Source: Clostridium sp. OF03-18AA (GTDB lineage: Bacteria > Bacillota > Clostridia > Lachnospirales > Lachnospiraceae). Taken from it: a DNA stretch of 64,000 bases. The stretch is from positions 78,775 to 142,774 of the forward strand of contig NZ_QUEP01000008.1 of assembly GCF_003478035.1 (NCBI RefSeq). Direction: 5' to 3'. Within the stretch, counting starts at the first letter, position 1, and each line of letters begins with the position of its first letter. The notes under the pieces were generated by a model. That model had not been told where the DNA came from. It saw only the letters and a list, made by a program, of their open reading frames with translations, and did no database searches. Below are positions 27,678-35,326 of this stretch, in pieces. The translations under genes were made by a program, and so were the position numbers.

Positions 27678-28556
27678 ATGACTGGAAAAATCATTAAGGG
27701 GATCGCCGGATTTTACTATGTCCATGACGGCGTTTCCAAAGTATATGAATGCAAGGCAAAGGGCGTATTCCGGAACAGGAAGATCAAACCTCTTGTGGGT
27801 GACAATGTGGAATTCGATGTGCTCTCAGAGGAGGAATGCCTCGGAAACATCGTGGAGATCCTCCCGAGAGAGAATTCCCTGATCCGCCCGGCCGTCGCGA
27901 ACATTGACCAGGCGATGATCGTGTTCGCGGTCGCTGATCCGGAACCGAACTTAAACCTTCTGGACCGGTTCCTTGTCACGATGGAAGCCCAGGATGTGCC
28001 GGTGGTGATCTGTTTTAACAAGACGGACCTCGGAAAAGAGGGAGAGGCTGACCGGCTCGCTGAAATCTACCGGAACGCAGGATATGAAGTTCACTTATCC
28101 TGCGCTCTTGAGGGAGATGGGATCGAGGCGATCCACGATCTTCTCCGGGGAAAGACGACAGCTCTTGCCGGTCCATCCGGTGTCGGGAAATCGTCCCTGA
28201 CGAACCGCATCCAGCCGGAGGCGGAGATGGAGACGGGTGCTGTCAGCGAGAAGATCAGGAGAGGACGCCACACAACGAGACATTCCGAGCTGTTTTTCGT
28301 CGAGAAGGAAACCTTCGTGATGGATACGCCCGGATTCAGCTCGATCTTTGTTGACGATATGAAGCCGGAGGAATTAAAAGACTATTTCCCGGAGTTTGAA
28401 GCCTATGAGCCGGAATGCCGGTTCCTTGGCTGCGTCCATGTAGGAGAGCGGGAATGCGGTGTCAAGGATGCCGTAAAAGCAGGAAAGATCGCAGGATCCC
28501 GGTATGACAATTACCGGTTGATCTATGATGAACTTAAGAATAAAAGGAGATATTAA
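27678..28556 (+). CDS. rsgA: Small ribosomal subunit biogenesis GTPase
   Basis: 292 residues. OB-fold (about 1-70), circularly permuted GTPase with NKTD (G4, near 114), GPSGVGKSSL (G1, near 165) and DTPGF (G3), then a zinc finger (CRFLGCVHVGERECGV). It helps mature the 30S subunit. I chose ATG 27678 (GGGAGAG just upstream and the usual MTGKIIKG start); ATG 27666 in the same frame lies too close to its own ribosome site. It sits in the conserved prkC-rsgA-rpe-thiN order. Confidence 0.94.
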   Translation: MTGKIIKGIAGFYYVHDGVSKVYECKAKGVFRNRKIKPLVGDNVEFDVLSEEECLGNIVEILPRENSLIRPAVANIDQAMIVFAVADPEPNLNLLDRFLVTMEAQDVPVVICFNKTDLGKEGEADRLAEIYRNAGYEVHLSCALEGDGIEAIHDLLRGKTTALAGPSGVGKSSLTNRIQPEAEMETGAVSEKIRRGRHTTRHSELFFVEKETFVMDTPGFSSIFVDDMKPEELKDYFPEFEAYEPECRFLGCVHVGERECGVKDAVKAGKIAGSRYDNYRLIYDELKNKRRY

Positions 28557-28560
28557 GATC

Positions 28561-29226
28561 ATGTATATTTTAGCGCCATCGATTCTTTCAGCAGATTTTT
28601 CAAAACTTGGAGAGGATGTAAAGACTGTTTCCGACGCCGGAGCGCAGTACATCCATCTCGACGTGATGGACGGAGCGTTTGTTCCGAGCATTTCCTTCGG
28701 TATGCCGGTGATCTCTTCCCTCAGAAAGACGACAGATCGTGTGTTTGATGTCCACATGATGGTGGAGGAGCCGGGAAGATATGTAAATGATGTGAGAAAG
28801 GCCGGCGCGGACCTCATCTGTGTCCACCAGGAAGCCTGTCTTCACCTTGACCGTACGATTAACCAGATCAAGGAGACCGGCGCGAAAGCGGCTGTCGCAT
28901 TAAACCCGGCGACACCTGTGGAGACTCTCTCCTGCATCTTAAAAGAGGTCGATATGTTCCTCATCATGTCCGTCAATCCGGGATTCGGCGGACAGAAATT
29001 TATCCCGTACACCTTAGAGAAGATCAAAAAGCTCCGCACCATGTTAAATGAGGCCGGTCTTACCACGGATATCGAAGTGGACGGCGGCGTCAATGCGGCA
29101 AATGTGAGAGATGTTCTCAACGCCGGTGCAAATGTCATCGTTGCCGGTTCTGCGGTATTTAAGAATGATGCGGCAGCGAATACACGGGAATTTTTAAAGA
29201 TCTTTGACGAGTATTCTGCAAAATAG
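28561..29226 (+). CDS. rpe: Ribulose-phosphate 3-epimerase
   Basis: 221 residues, a TIM barrel. It interconverts ribulose 5-phosphate and xylulose 5-phosphate. It begins MYILAPSILSADFS and carries HLDVMDGAFVPS, HMMVEEP, MSVNPGFGGQ and EVDGGVN with the metal and phosphate ligands. The start at 28561 follows AAAAGGAG; the frame continues into the end of rsgA to 28525 but without a ribosome site. A strong hairpin after it probably ends the long prkC-rsgA-rpe transcript. Confidence 0.95.
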   Translation: MYILAPSILSADFSKLGEDVKTVSDAGAQYIHLDVMDGAFVPSISFGMPVISSLRKTTDRVFDVHMMVEEPGRYVNDVRKAGADLICVHQEACLHLDRTINQIKETGAKAAVALNPATPVETLSCILKEVDMFLIMSVNPGFGGQKFIPYTLEKIKKLRTMLNEAGLTTDIEVDGGVNAANVRDVLNAGANVIVAGSAVFKNDAAANTREFLKIFDEYSAK

Positions 29227-29314
29227 AACCGGCAAAGTCTGCGGTCACTGTGGTATCATACGGAATTCCCGCTTCAAGAATTCCCAGATACGAAGAGTAA
29301 CGAAATCATTTCAT

Positions 29315-29377
29315 CAGCCATGCGTTTCCTGTATGCCATGAAGATCATGGAACAGGAAACGTCATGGCTGGATTTTT
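29315..29377 (+). terminator. Terminator-like hairpin between rpe and thiN
   Basis: CAGCCATG-CGTTTCCTGT (29315-29332) pairs with ACAGGAAACG-T-CATGGCTG (29352-29370), one bulged T, then GATTTTT. A stem of 18 bp is long for a terminator. It is followed at once by the dispersed repeat at 29375. Confidence 0.7.
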
Positions 29378-29398
29378 ATCTCAGTCAGATAAGATCCC
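29375..29398 (+). repeat. Dispersed intergenic repeat, copy 2
   Basis: The same 24 bases as at 6415 with one change (A for T at position 13): TTTATCTCAGTC, A, GATAAGATCCC. It lies 13 bases before the thiN ribosome site and can fold as TTATCT/AGATAA. Confidence 0.65.
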
Positions 29399-29432
29399 AC
29401 CTGATCGGATCAAAAGGAGTGTGACAACGAAA

Positions 29433-30125
29433 ATGAGTTCAGATATGAAAGAAGCTGCGGACACTTGCCTGATCGTGTCCGGCGGGCCGACAGACCGGGA
29501 GTTTGCGGCAAAATTTGTGAAGAAGAGGAAGTACCCGTATGTGATCGCGGTGGACGCCGGACTGGCTGTCTGTGAGGACCTGGGACTTGTCCCGGATCTC
29601 GCGGTGGGGGATTTTGACACCTTTGGTCTGGAGCGGATGGAGGAGCTAAGGAAGAAGGAAGGCTGGGCAACGGATGTCCACAAACCGGAAAAGGATGAGA
29701 CGGACACAGACCTCGCAGTCCGCTCCGCTCTCCGCGCCGGTTTCCGCACAGCCCATGTGCTCGGCGCTACGGGCGGAAGACTGGACCACGAGCTCTCCAA
29801 CATTCACCTGATGAGGGCTGCGAAAGACGCCGGACTTTTTATGGAGATCTATGATGCAAAGAACCGGATCTTTCTCCTGACGCCGGACGATGAAGAACAT
29901 TCCGTCTTTCGAAAGACAGACCTCTACGGAAAATACGTCTCCTTTCTGCCGCTCACGGAGAAAGTTCTCGGGATCACGCTGGATGGATTTAAGTATCCGC
30001 TCCATAATAAGGATATCTCGATCCTGGAAAACCCGAGTCTCTGCGTCAGCAACGAGGTCCCCGGGGAGTCTGCAAAGATCTCATTCCGTGAGGGGATCCT
30101 GATCTGTGTGGAATCCGGAGACTAA
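29433..30125 (+). CDS. thiN: Thiamine pyrophosphokinase
   Basis: 230 residues. It converts thiamine to thiamine diphosphate with ATP. Family motifs: VDAGLAVCEDLG, VGDFDTFG, DETDTDLAV and LGATGGRLDHELSNI. ATG 29433 lies 13 bases after AAAAGGAG; an in-frame GTG at 29421 is too close to the ribosome site and a longer frame to 29364 overlaps the terminator. No TPP riboswitch signature is seen in the leader. It ends the conserved rsgA-rpe-thiN set. Confidence 0.9.
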   Translation: MSSDMKEAADTCLIVSGGPTDREFAAKFVKKRKYPYVIAVDAGLAVCEDLGLVPDLAVGDFDTFGLERMEELRKKEGWATDVHKPEKDETDTDLAVRSALRAGFRTAHVLGATGGRLDHELSNIHLMRAAKDAGLFMEIYDAKNRIFLLTPDDEEHSVFRKTDLYGKYVSFLPLTEKVLGITLDGFKYPLHNKDISILENPSLCVSNEVPGESAKISFREGILICVESGD

Positions 30126-30436
30126 GATGCGGGATCAGGAAAACGCTGCAGAATGAAAAAGATGAAAGACTGAGCGCAGGACACAGGCAGAAGGCGGGAC
30201 CGGAAGAGTGGAATAAGAATCTACTGGACTGCATAAAAAAACCAAAACTGGACATTTTGCACAATCCACATGCGTGTTACTATGGATGACAAGACAGAAG
30301 AGACAGCTCCTGCATGACCTGTCGGAATGGCTCCGGAAGCTCATATTCACGAAGAGCGATTCCTGATGCCGGACGGCATGCATCTGAAGAGAACTGCCGG
30401 ATGGACTGTCAGTAACACACGAGGGGAGACTTAATT
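30126..30436. other. Intergenic region, 311 bases
   Basis: No gene or known RNA motif is recognised. No TPP box or other riboswitch core is apparent before the ECF S gene. A weak TTGCAC near 30256 followed by TACTAT has only 15-base spacing, so I do not call a promoter. Confidence 0.5.
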
Positions 30437-31027
30437 ATGAAAGAAAAGAATGACCAGTTAATGAAAATCGCGCAGGCGGGCCTGATGGCGGCGCTCTGCT
30501 ATATCGGATATGCGGTGTTCCCGGCGATCTCAGCCAGCGGAAGCAAGATCCACATCGGAAATGCGTTCGTCGTCCTTTCCGCGTACCTCCTCGGAGGTGT
30601 CTACGGAGGTCTTTCCGGAGCGGTCGGCTTATCGATCGCTGATATTGTCGGCGGTTACGCGGCATCTGCACCGAGAACCTTTATCACAAAGCTTGTGATC
30701 GGCCTGATCGTCGGCTTCGTAGCTCATAAGATCGCGAAGCTTTCCGATGAACATGACCATGCGTATGTGATCCGCTGGTCCGCGATCGCTGCAGTCTGCG
30801 GTCTCGGCTTCAACTGCTTCTTCGAGCCGGCGTTAAAGTATGTATGGTACACCTTATTATTCCCGAATGCTGACAAAGCCGCATCCGCGATCAAGGCGCT
30901 CCTTGCGATCACAACGTACACGACGATCATCAATGCAGTGATCAATTCCGTGATCGCCGTGATCCTCTACGCAGCGCTCCGCCCGGCTTTAAGAAAAGCG
31001 GGGTTGATTGCTGCAGAGAGAGTGTAA
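30437..31027 (+). CDS. ECF transporter S component, vitamin-type
   Basis: 196 residues with about six membrane helices. The motif IHIGNAFVVLSAYLLGG and the following small-residue helix are typical of ECF substrate-binding (S) components that share an AT module encoded elsewhere. It lies directly before a pyridoxal kinase gene (163 bases), which suggests a vitamin B6 vitamer as substrate (PdxU-like); the thiamine kinase upstream makes thiamine an alternative. ATG at 30437 follows GAGGGGAG. The substrate is inferred from neighbours only. Confidence 0.78.
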   Translation: MKEKNDQLMKIAQAGLMAALCYIGYAVFPAISASGSKIHIGNAFVVLSAYLLGGVYGGLSGAVGLSIADIVGGYAASAPRTFITKLVIGLIVGFVAHKIAKLSDEHDHAYVIRWSAIAAVCGLGFNCFFEPALKYVWYTLLFPNADKAASAIKALLAITTYTTIINAVINSVIAVILYAALRPALRKAGLIAAERV

Positions 31028-31190
31028 ACGATCAGGATTCAGGGAAAATAACTGAAAGATATGAATCAAAGTATTTTCCGCAGAATTTCTATTTGTCTAT
31101 GTGCTGATGCCCGTGTGAACAGGAATCCCGGGAACGGCAGTGTATAAACGAGGGGGATTGCGGAAACACAGAAAGACTGGAAGAAAAATT

Positions 31191-32018
31191 ATGCAGAAAA
31201 AAATTGCTGTGATCAATGATCTTTCCGGGTATGGCCGCTGTTCATTAACAGTGGCTATTCCTGTTTTATCGGTCATGGGCCATCAGTGCTGTCCGGTACC
31301 GACAGCGATCCTCTCGAACCACACGGAATTTCCGGTGTATTTCTTCGATGATTACACGGAAAAAATGACAGCCTACACTGACAAGTGGAAGGAACTCGGT
31401 CTCTCCTTCGATGCGGTGGCGACAGGATTTCTCGGCTCGGAGGCACAGATCGAGATCGTCATGGACATGATCCGGAAACTGGAGTCGGAGGAGACGTTTG
31501 TCGTCGTCGATCCTGTCATGGGAGACCATGGACATGCCTATGAGACCTACACGCCGGAGATGTGCGAGCAGATGAAGGAACTCGTCTGCATGGCGGATAT
31601 CGTCCTCCCGAACGTGACGGAGTGCTGCATCCTCACGGATACCCCCTACAAAAAGGAAAACTGGACGCGGCGGGAGCTTTTAAATATGGCGATGATGCTT
31701 CGGCTCATGGGTGCGAAGTCAGTGGTCATCACGGGAGTCCGCGAAGGCAGCTATTACACGAACGTGGTCCTGGAACGCGGGCAGATGGAAGCAAAATTTA
31801 TCAGGACAAGATCTTCCGGCGGCGAGCGCCCGGGAACCGGAGATGTTTTCTCCTCCGTTGTGGCGGGTGCGCTCCTAAATGGAAAGTCCCTTCCCGAGGC
31901 AGTCGCTCAGGCAGCAGGTTTCGTGAAAGAGTGCATCAAAGTCTCCGATGAGGAGCAGATCCCGCACGCGAACGGCGTCTGCTTTGAGAAGATTCTGGGG
32001 AAACTGATAAAAAAGTAA
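31191..32018 (+). CDS. pdxK: Pyridoxal/pyridoxamine kinase
   Basis: 275 residues, PdxK/PdxY ribokinase fold. It starts MQKKIAVINDLSGYGRCSL and has the PTAILSNHTEFP substrate region, VVDPVMGDHG and the GTGDVFSS anion-hole motif with the catalytic aspartate near 224. It phosphorylates B6 vitamers to trap them in the cell. ATG 31191 follows a weak GGAAGA; a GTG at 31140 in the same frame gives an extra basic tail that I think is leader. Together with the S component upstream it looks like a salvage pair. Confidence 0.87.
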   Translation: MQKKIAVINDLSGYGRCSLTVAIPVLSVMGHQCCPVPTAILSNHTEFPVYFFDDYTEKMTAYTDKWKELGLSFDAVATGFLGSEAQIEIVMDMIRKLESEETFVVVDPVMGDHGHAYETYTPEMCEQMKELVCMADIVLPNVTECCILTDTPYKKENWTRRELLNMAMMLRLMGAKSVVITGVREGSYYTNVVLERGQMEAKFIRTRSSGGERPGTGDVFSSVVAGALLNGKSLPEAVAQAAGFVKECIKVSDEEQIPHANGVCFEKILGKLIKK

Positions 32019-32257
32019 GAGAAATCCCCTTCCTTTTCTCGAAGAAATATGATATATTTTTACCAAAGCGTGTTTTACGCAGAAAAGCTGTCAGATATCG
32101 GAGAACGTGTATCAGGAAAACTCCGGGTCCACGGACGGCACCGGATCTGATAAAGCCGGAAGAGAGAAAATTTACGCGGCGTTTCCGCAGATCGACCGGA
32201 AATGAGCAGGCCTGATCCTGAAATGTTGGAATTGCTGCAAAAATAAGGAGAAAAGCG

Positions 32258-33538
32258 ATGTTAGATTTAAGATTTGTAAGAGAAAATCCGGAAGTCGTAA
32301 AGCAGAACATCCGGAATAAATTCCAGGATGCGAAACTTCCGTTAGTAGACGAAGTGATCGAGCTGGACGAGGAGAACAGAAAAGTAAAGAAAGAGGCTGA
32401 TGATCTCCGCGCAAACAGAAACAAGATCTCCAAACAGATCGGTGCGTTAATGGGACAGGGAAAGAGAGAAGAAGCAGAAGAGGTAAAGAAACAGGTTACC
32501 GCAGCTTCCGATCACCTTGCTGAACTTGAGGAGAAAGAAAAAGACCTCGAGGAGCGCATCAAAAAGATCATGATGACGATCCCGAACATCATCGATCCGT
32601 CCGTTCCGATCGGTAAAGATGACAGCGAGAACGTGGAAGTACAGAAATTCGGTGATCCGGTCGTTCCGGATTTCGAGATCCCGTACCACACAGAGATCAT
32701 GGAGAGATTCAACGGAATCGACCTTGACTCTGCAAGAAGAGTTGCCGGAAACGGTTTCTACTACTTAATGGGCGATATCGCAAGACTTCATTCTGCAGTG
32801 ATCGCATATGCAAGAGATTTCATGATCGACCGTGGATTCACATACTGCGTACCGCCGTTCATGATCCGCAGCGATGTTGTTACCGGCGTTATGAGCTTCG
32901 CAGAGATGGACGCTATGATGTACAAGATCGAGGGCGAGGACCTCTACCTCATCGGTACAAGTGAGCACTCCATGATCGGTAAATTCATCGACCAGATCAT
33001 CCCGGAGGAGGAACTTCCGAAGACCTTAACAAGCTATTCTCCGTGCTTCCGTAAAGAGAAAGGCGCACACGGCATCGAGGAGCGCGGTGTATATCGTATC
33101 CACCAGTTCGAGAAACAGGAGATGATCGTTGTCTGCAAGCCAGAAGAATCCAAGATGTGGTTCGACAAGTTATGGCAGAACACCGTAGACCTGTTCCGTT
33201 CCATGGACATCCCGGTTCGTACCTTAGAGTGCTGCTCCGGTGACCTCGCTGACCTGAAGGTAAAATCTGTCGATGTTGAGGCATGGTCCCCGAGACAGAA
33301 GAAGTACTTCGAGGTAGGAAGCTGCTCCAACCTTGGCGACGCTCAAGCAAGACGTTTAAGAATCCGTGTAAACGGAGCGGACGGAAAGAAATATTTCGCC
33401 CACACCTTAAACAACACGGTTGTAGCTCCGCCGAGAATGCTGATCGCTTTCCTGGAGAACAACTTACAGGCAGATGGTTCCGTAAGAATTCCGGAAGTTT
33501 TAAGACCGTATATGGGCGGCAAGTCCGAAATCAAATAA
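32258..33538 (+). CDS. serS: Seryl-tRNA synthetase
   Basis: 426 residues, class II. An N-terminal antiparallel coiled-coil arm (about 30-105) binds the long variable arm of tRNA-Ser. Motif 2 (FRKEKG) and motif 3 (NNTVVAPPRMLIAFLENN) are visible, with TSEHS in the serine pocket. ATG 32258 follows AAGGAG. No T-box (the AGGGTGG core) is seen in the 239-base leader. The codon choice looks more biased toward TTA/AAA/GTA than its neighbours, as for a highly expressed gene. A strong terminator follows. Confidence 0.96.
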   Translation: MLDLRFVRENPEVVKQNIRNKFQDAKLPLVDEVIELDEENRKVKKEADDLRANRNKISKQIGALMGQGKREEAEEVKKQVTAASDHLAELEEKEKDLEERIKKIMMTIPNIIDPSVPIGKDDSENVEVQKFGDPVVPDFEIPYHTEIMERFNGIDLDSARRVAGNGFYYLMGDIARLHSAVIAYARDFMIDRGFTYCVPPFMIRSDVVTGVMSFAEMDAMMYKIEGEDLYLIGTSEHSMIGKFIDQIIPEEELPKTLTSYSPCFRKEKGAHGIEERGVYRIHQFEKQEMIVVCKPEESKMWFDKLWQNTVDLFRSMDIPVRTLECCSGDLADLKVKSVDVEAWSPRQKKYFEVGSCSNLGDAQARRLRIRVNGADGKKYFAHTLNNTVVAPPRMLIAFLENNLQADGSVRIPEVLRPYMGGKSEIK

Positions 33539-33552
33539 ATAAGGAATTTCAT

Positions 33553-33587
33553 AAAGCTGTGGCGAGTCATTTTGTCACAGCTTTTTT
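33553..33587 (+). terminator. Intrinsic terminator of serS
   Basis: AAAGCTGTG (33553-33561) pairs with CACAGCTTT (33576-33584) and a six-T run ends it. Confidence 0.85.
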
Positions 33588-33760
33588 CCGTTTTGTAACT
33601 GTTCAATACCCTCACGATTGCGGGCAGACATCCATTCCAAACCGGCTTCGCCGATGGGATTTTTGCCTTCAAACCTATGTTATATTACGGTCAGCGCAGC
33701 AAGTGCGCAGATCTACGGAACAGTTACTCTGTTTTTTATATTACAAAGGAGATGAGTTTC

Positions 33761-34573
33761 ATGCCGGCAGCATTTGCACATGATCTTTACGGGAGAAAAG
33801 TATATATGGAGGCAGATCCGGTCATCAAGCGGATCATAAAGAAAGAGCGGTACTGCTTTCTTCTTGGCGCGCATGGACCGGATGTCCTGTTTTTTTACAA
33901 AGCGCTCGGAAAGAACAAGGTGAACCAGAAAGGCGTGAGAATGCACGGGGAACCGGCTGCAAAGCTTTTTGAGCGGGGAAAGATGCTGGTCCATGAAGCG
34001 GAGACGCGGGACGAGCGGGATGAGATGATCGCATACCTCATGGGCGTTGCCTGCCATTTCTGTCTGGATAACCGGGTCCATGCCTATGTGAACGCGGAGG
34101 AGAAACGGACCGGGATCACCCACGCGGAGATCGAGACGGAGCTGGAGAGACGGCTTCTGGAGCGCGAACACATGCGGCCGCTCCACTCAAACCTCACCTG
34201 CCATTTAAAGATTACTGCCCAGACTGTCCGCGCCTCCTCAAGACTTTTCGATGAGGACCCGATCAAGGTCGCAAAGGCCATTATGAGCTTTAGGACCATG
34301 AACCGGCTGTTCATCAACTCCAGCGAATGGACGAAGCGGTTCTGCTGCTTCCTGCTTCGCTTTACGGGCTGCTACGGGGTGATCCACGGCATGTTCATGA
34401 GAAAACAGCCGACACCGGGATGTGAGTCGATCACAGACCATCTGGAGAGCGAATTCCATGAGGCAGTCCCGGTCGGGGCGGAGCTTCTCAGCGACCTGTT
34501 TACATACCTGAGAGGAAAGGGACCGATGCCGGAACTGTTTTACGGAAACTTTAACGGGGAGACACCGGCGTAA
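33761..34573 (+). CDS. Zinc-dependent phospholipase C-like protein
   Basis: 270 residues. It begins MPAAFAHDLYG and carries FLLGAHGPD, a histidine in RMHGEP, and ACHFCLDNRVHAYV, the spaced His/Asp pattern of the zinc-dependent phospholipase C fold (PF00882). There is no signal peptide, so unlike secreted toxins it is probably cytosolic; such proteins are common in Clostridia with no proven substrate. The start at 33761 has AAAGGAG 9 bases upstream; the upstream in-frame ATGs at 33677 and 33752 have no usable ribosome site. It is followed 57 bases later by the cobalamin operon. Confidence 0.78.
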   Translation: MPAAFAHDLYGRKVYMEADPVIKRIIKKERYCFLLGAHGPDVLFFYKALGKNKVNQKGVRMHGEPAAKLFERGKMLVHEAETRDERDEMIAYLMGVACHFCLDNRVHAYVNAEEKRTGITHAEIETELERRLLEREHMRPLHSNLTCHLKITAQTVRASSRLFDEDPIKVAKAIMSFRTMNRLFINSSEWTKRFCCFLLRFTGCYGVIHGMFMRKQPTPGCESITDHLESEFHEAVPVGAELLSDLFTYLRGKGPMPELFYGNFNGETPA

Positions 34574-34630
34574 TTTTTGCAGACACAATGCGGAAAGAAA
34601 CAAAAACTTGGAGAATAAAGGAGAACCATC

Positions 34631-35323
34631 ATGCGGGGAAAGATCTATGGAATCGGAGTGGGACCGGGTGACCCGGAGCTTATGACATTGAAGGCGGTCC
34701 GCCTGATCCGAGAAGCAGATGTGATCGCGATCCCGGGAAAAGACCGGGAGTCCTGCACCGCATATCAGATCGCCAGCGGGGCAGTTCCGGAGATCAAAGA
34801 TAAGGAGATCATCCCTGCGGTGTTTCCGATGACAAAAAATGAGACTGTGTTAAGGGAGAGCCATGAGGCGGCGGTTCAGAGCCTTACGGCGCTTATGGAC
34901 CAGGGAAAGACCATCGCGTTTCTGACGCTGGGGGACGTGACGATCTATTCGACCTACGGCTATGTCCATCAGAAACTTTTGAGTCTCGGATATGAGTCGA
35001 TTCTGGTAAACGGGGTCCCGTCCTTCTGCGCGGCGGCGGCAAAACTCGGGATTTCCCTCGGGGAAAAGGCGGAGGCGATCCACATTCTGCCGGGATCCTA
35101 TCCGGTCGCAGACGGACTGGAGCTCCCGGGAACAAAGATCTTAATGAAGTCAGGAAAAAAGATCGGGGACGTGAAGCGGGAACTCATGGAAAGAGAGCTT
35201 CCGGCCTGGATGGTGGAAAACTGCGGAATGGACGGCGAACGGCTTTTTGAGAGCGCTTCGGAGATTGCGGAGGACGCGGGATATTATTCCCTTATTATCG
35301 CGAAGGACAGGGAGGAACAGTAG
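34631..35323 (+). CDS. cbiL: Cobalt-factor II C20-methyltransferase
   Basis: 230 residues of the tetrapyrrole methylase fold. GIGVGPGDPELMTLKAV at the N-terminus and TLGDVTIYSTYGYV are CbiL/CobI marks. It adds the C20 methyl from SAM in the anaerobic B12 ring pathway. ATG 34631 follows AAAGGAG. It is first in the operon; the next gene starts 3 bases on. No cobalamin riboswitch fits in the 57-base leader, so B12 control, if any, must come from further upstream. Confidence 0.92.
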   Translation: MRGKIYGIGVGPGDPELMTLKAVRLIREADVIAIPGKDRESCTAYQIASGAVPEIKDKEIIPAVFPMTKNETVLRESHEAAVQSLTALMDQGKTIAFLTLGDVTIYSTYGYVHQKLLSLGYESILVNGVPSFCAAAAKLGISLGEKAEAIHILPGSYPVADGLELPGTKILMKSGKKIGDVKRELMERELPAWMVENCGMDGERLFESASEIAEDAGYYSLIIAKDREEQ

Positions 35324-35326
35324 CGC

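Noticed and set aside
29227..29432. TPP riboswitch before thiN
   Set aside because: No CTGAGA/thi-box signature; only a terminator hairpin and the dispersed repeat are present.
32019..32257. T-box leader of serS
   Set aside because: No AGGGTGG T-box core and no terminator/antiterminator pair could be found.
34574..34630. Cobalamin riboswitch before cbiL
   Set aside because: The gap is 57 bases and has no B12 box; the element needs about 200 bases.
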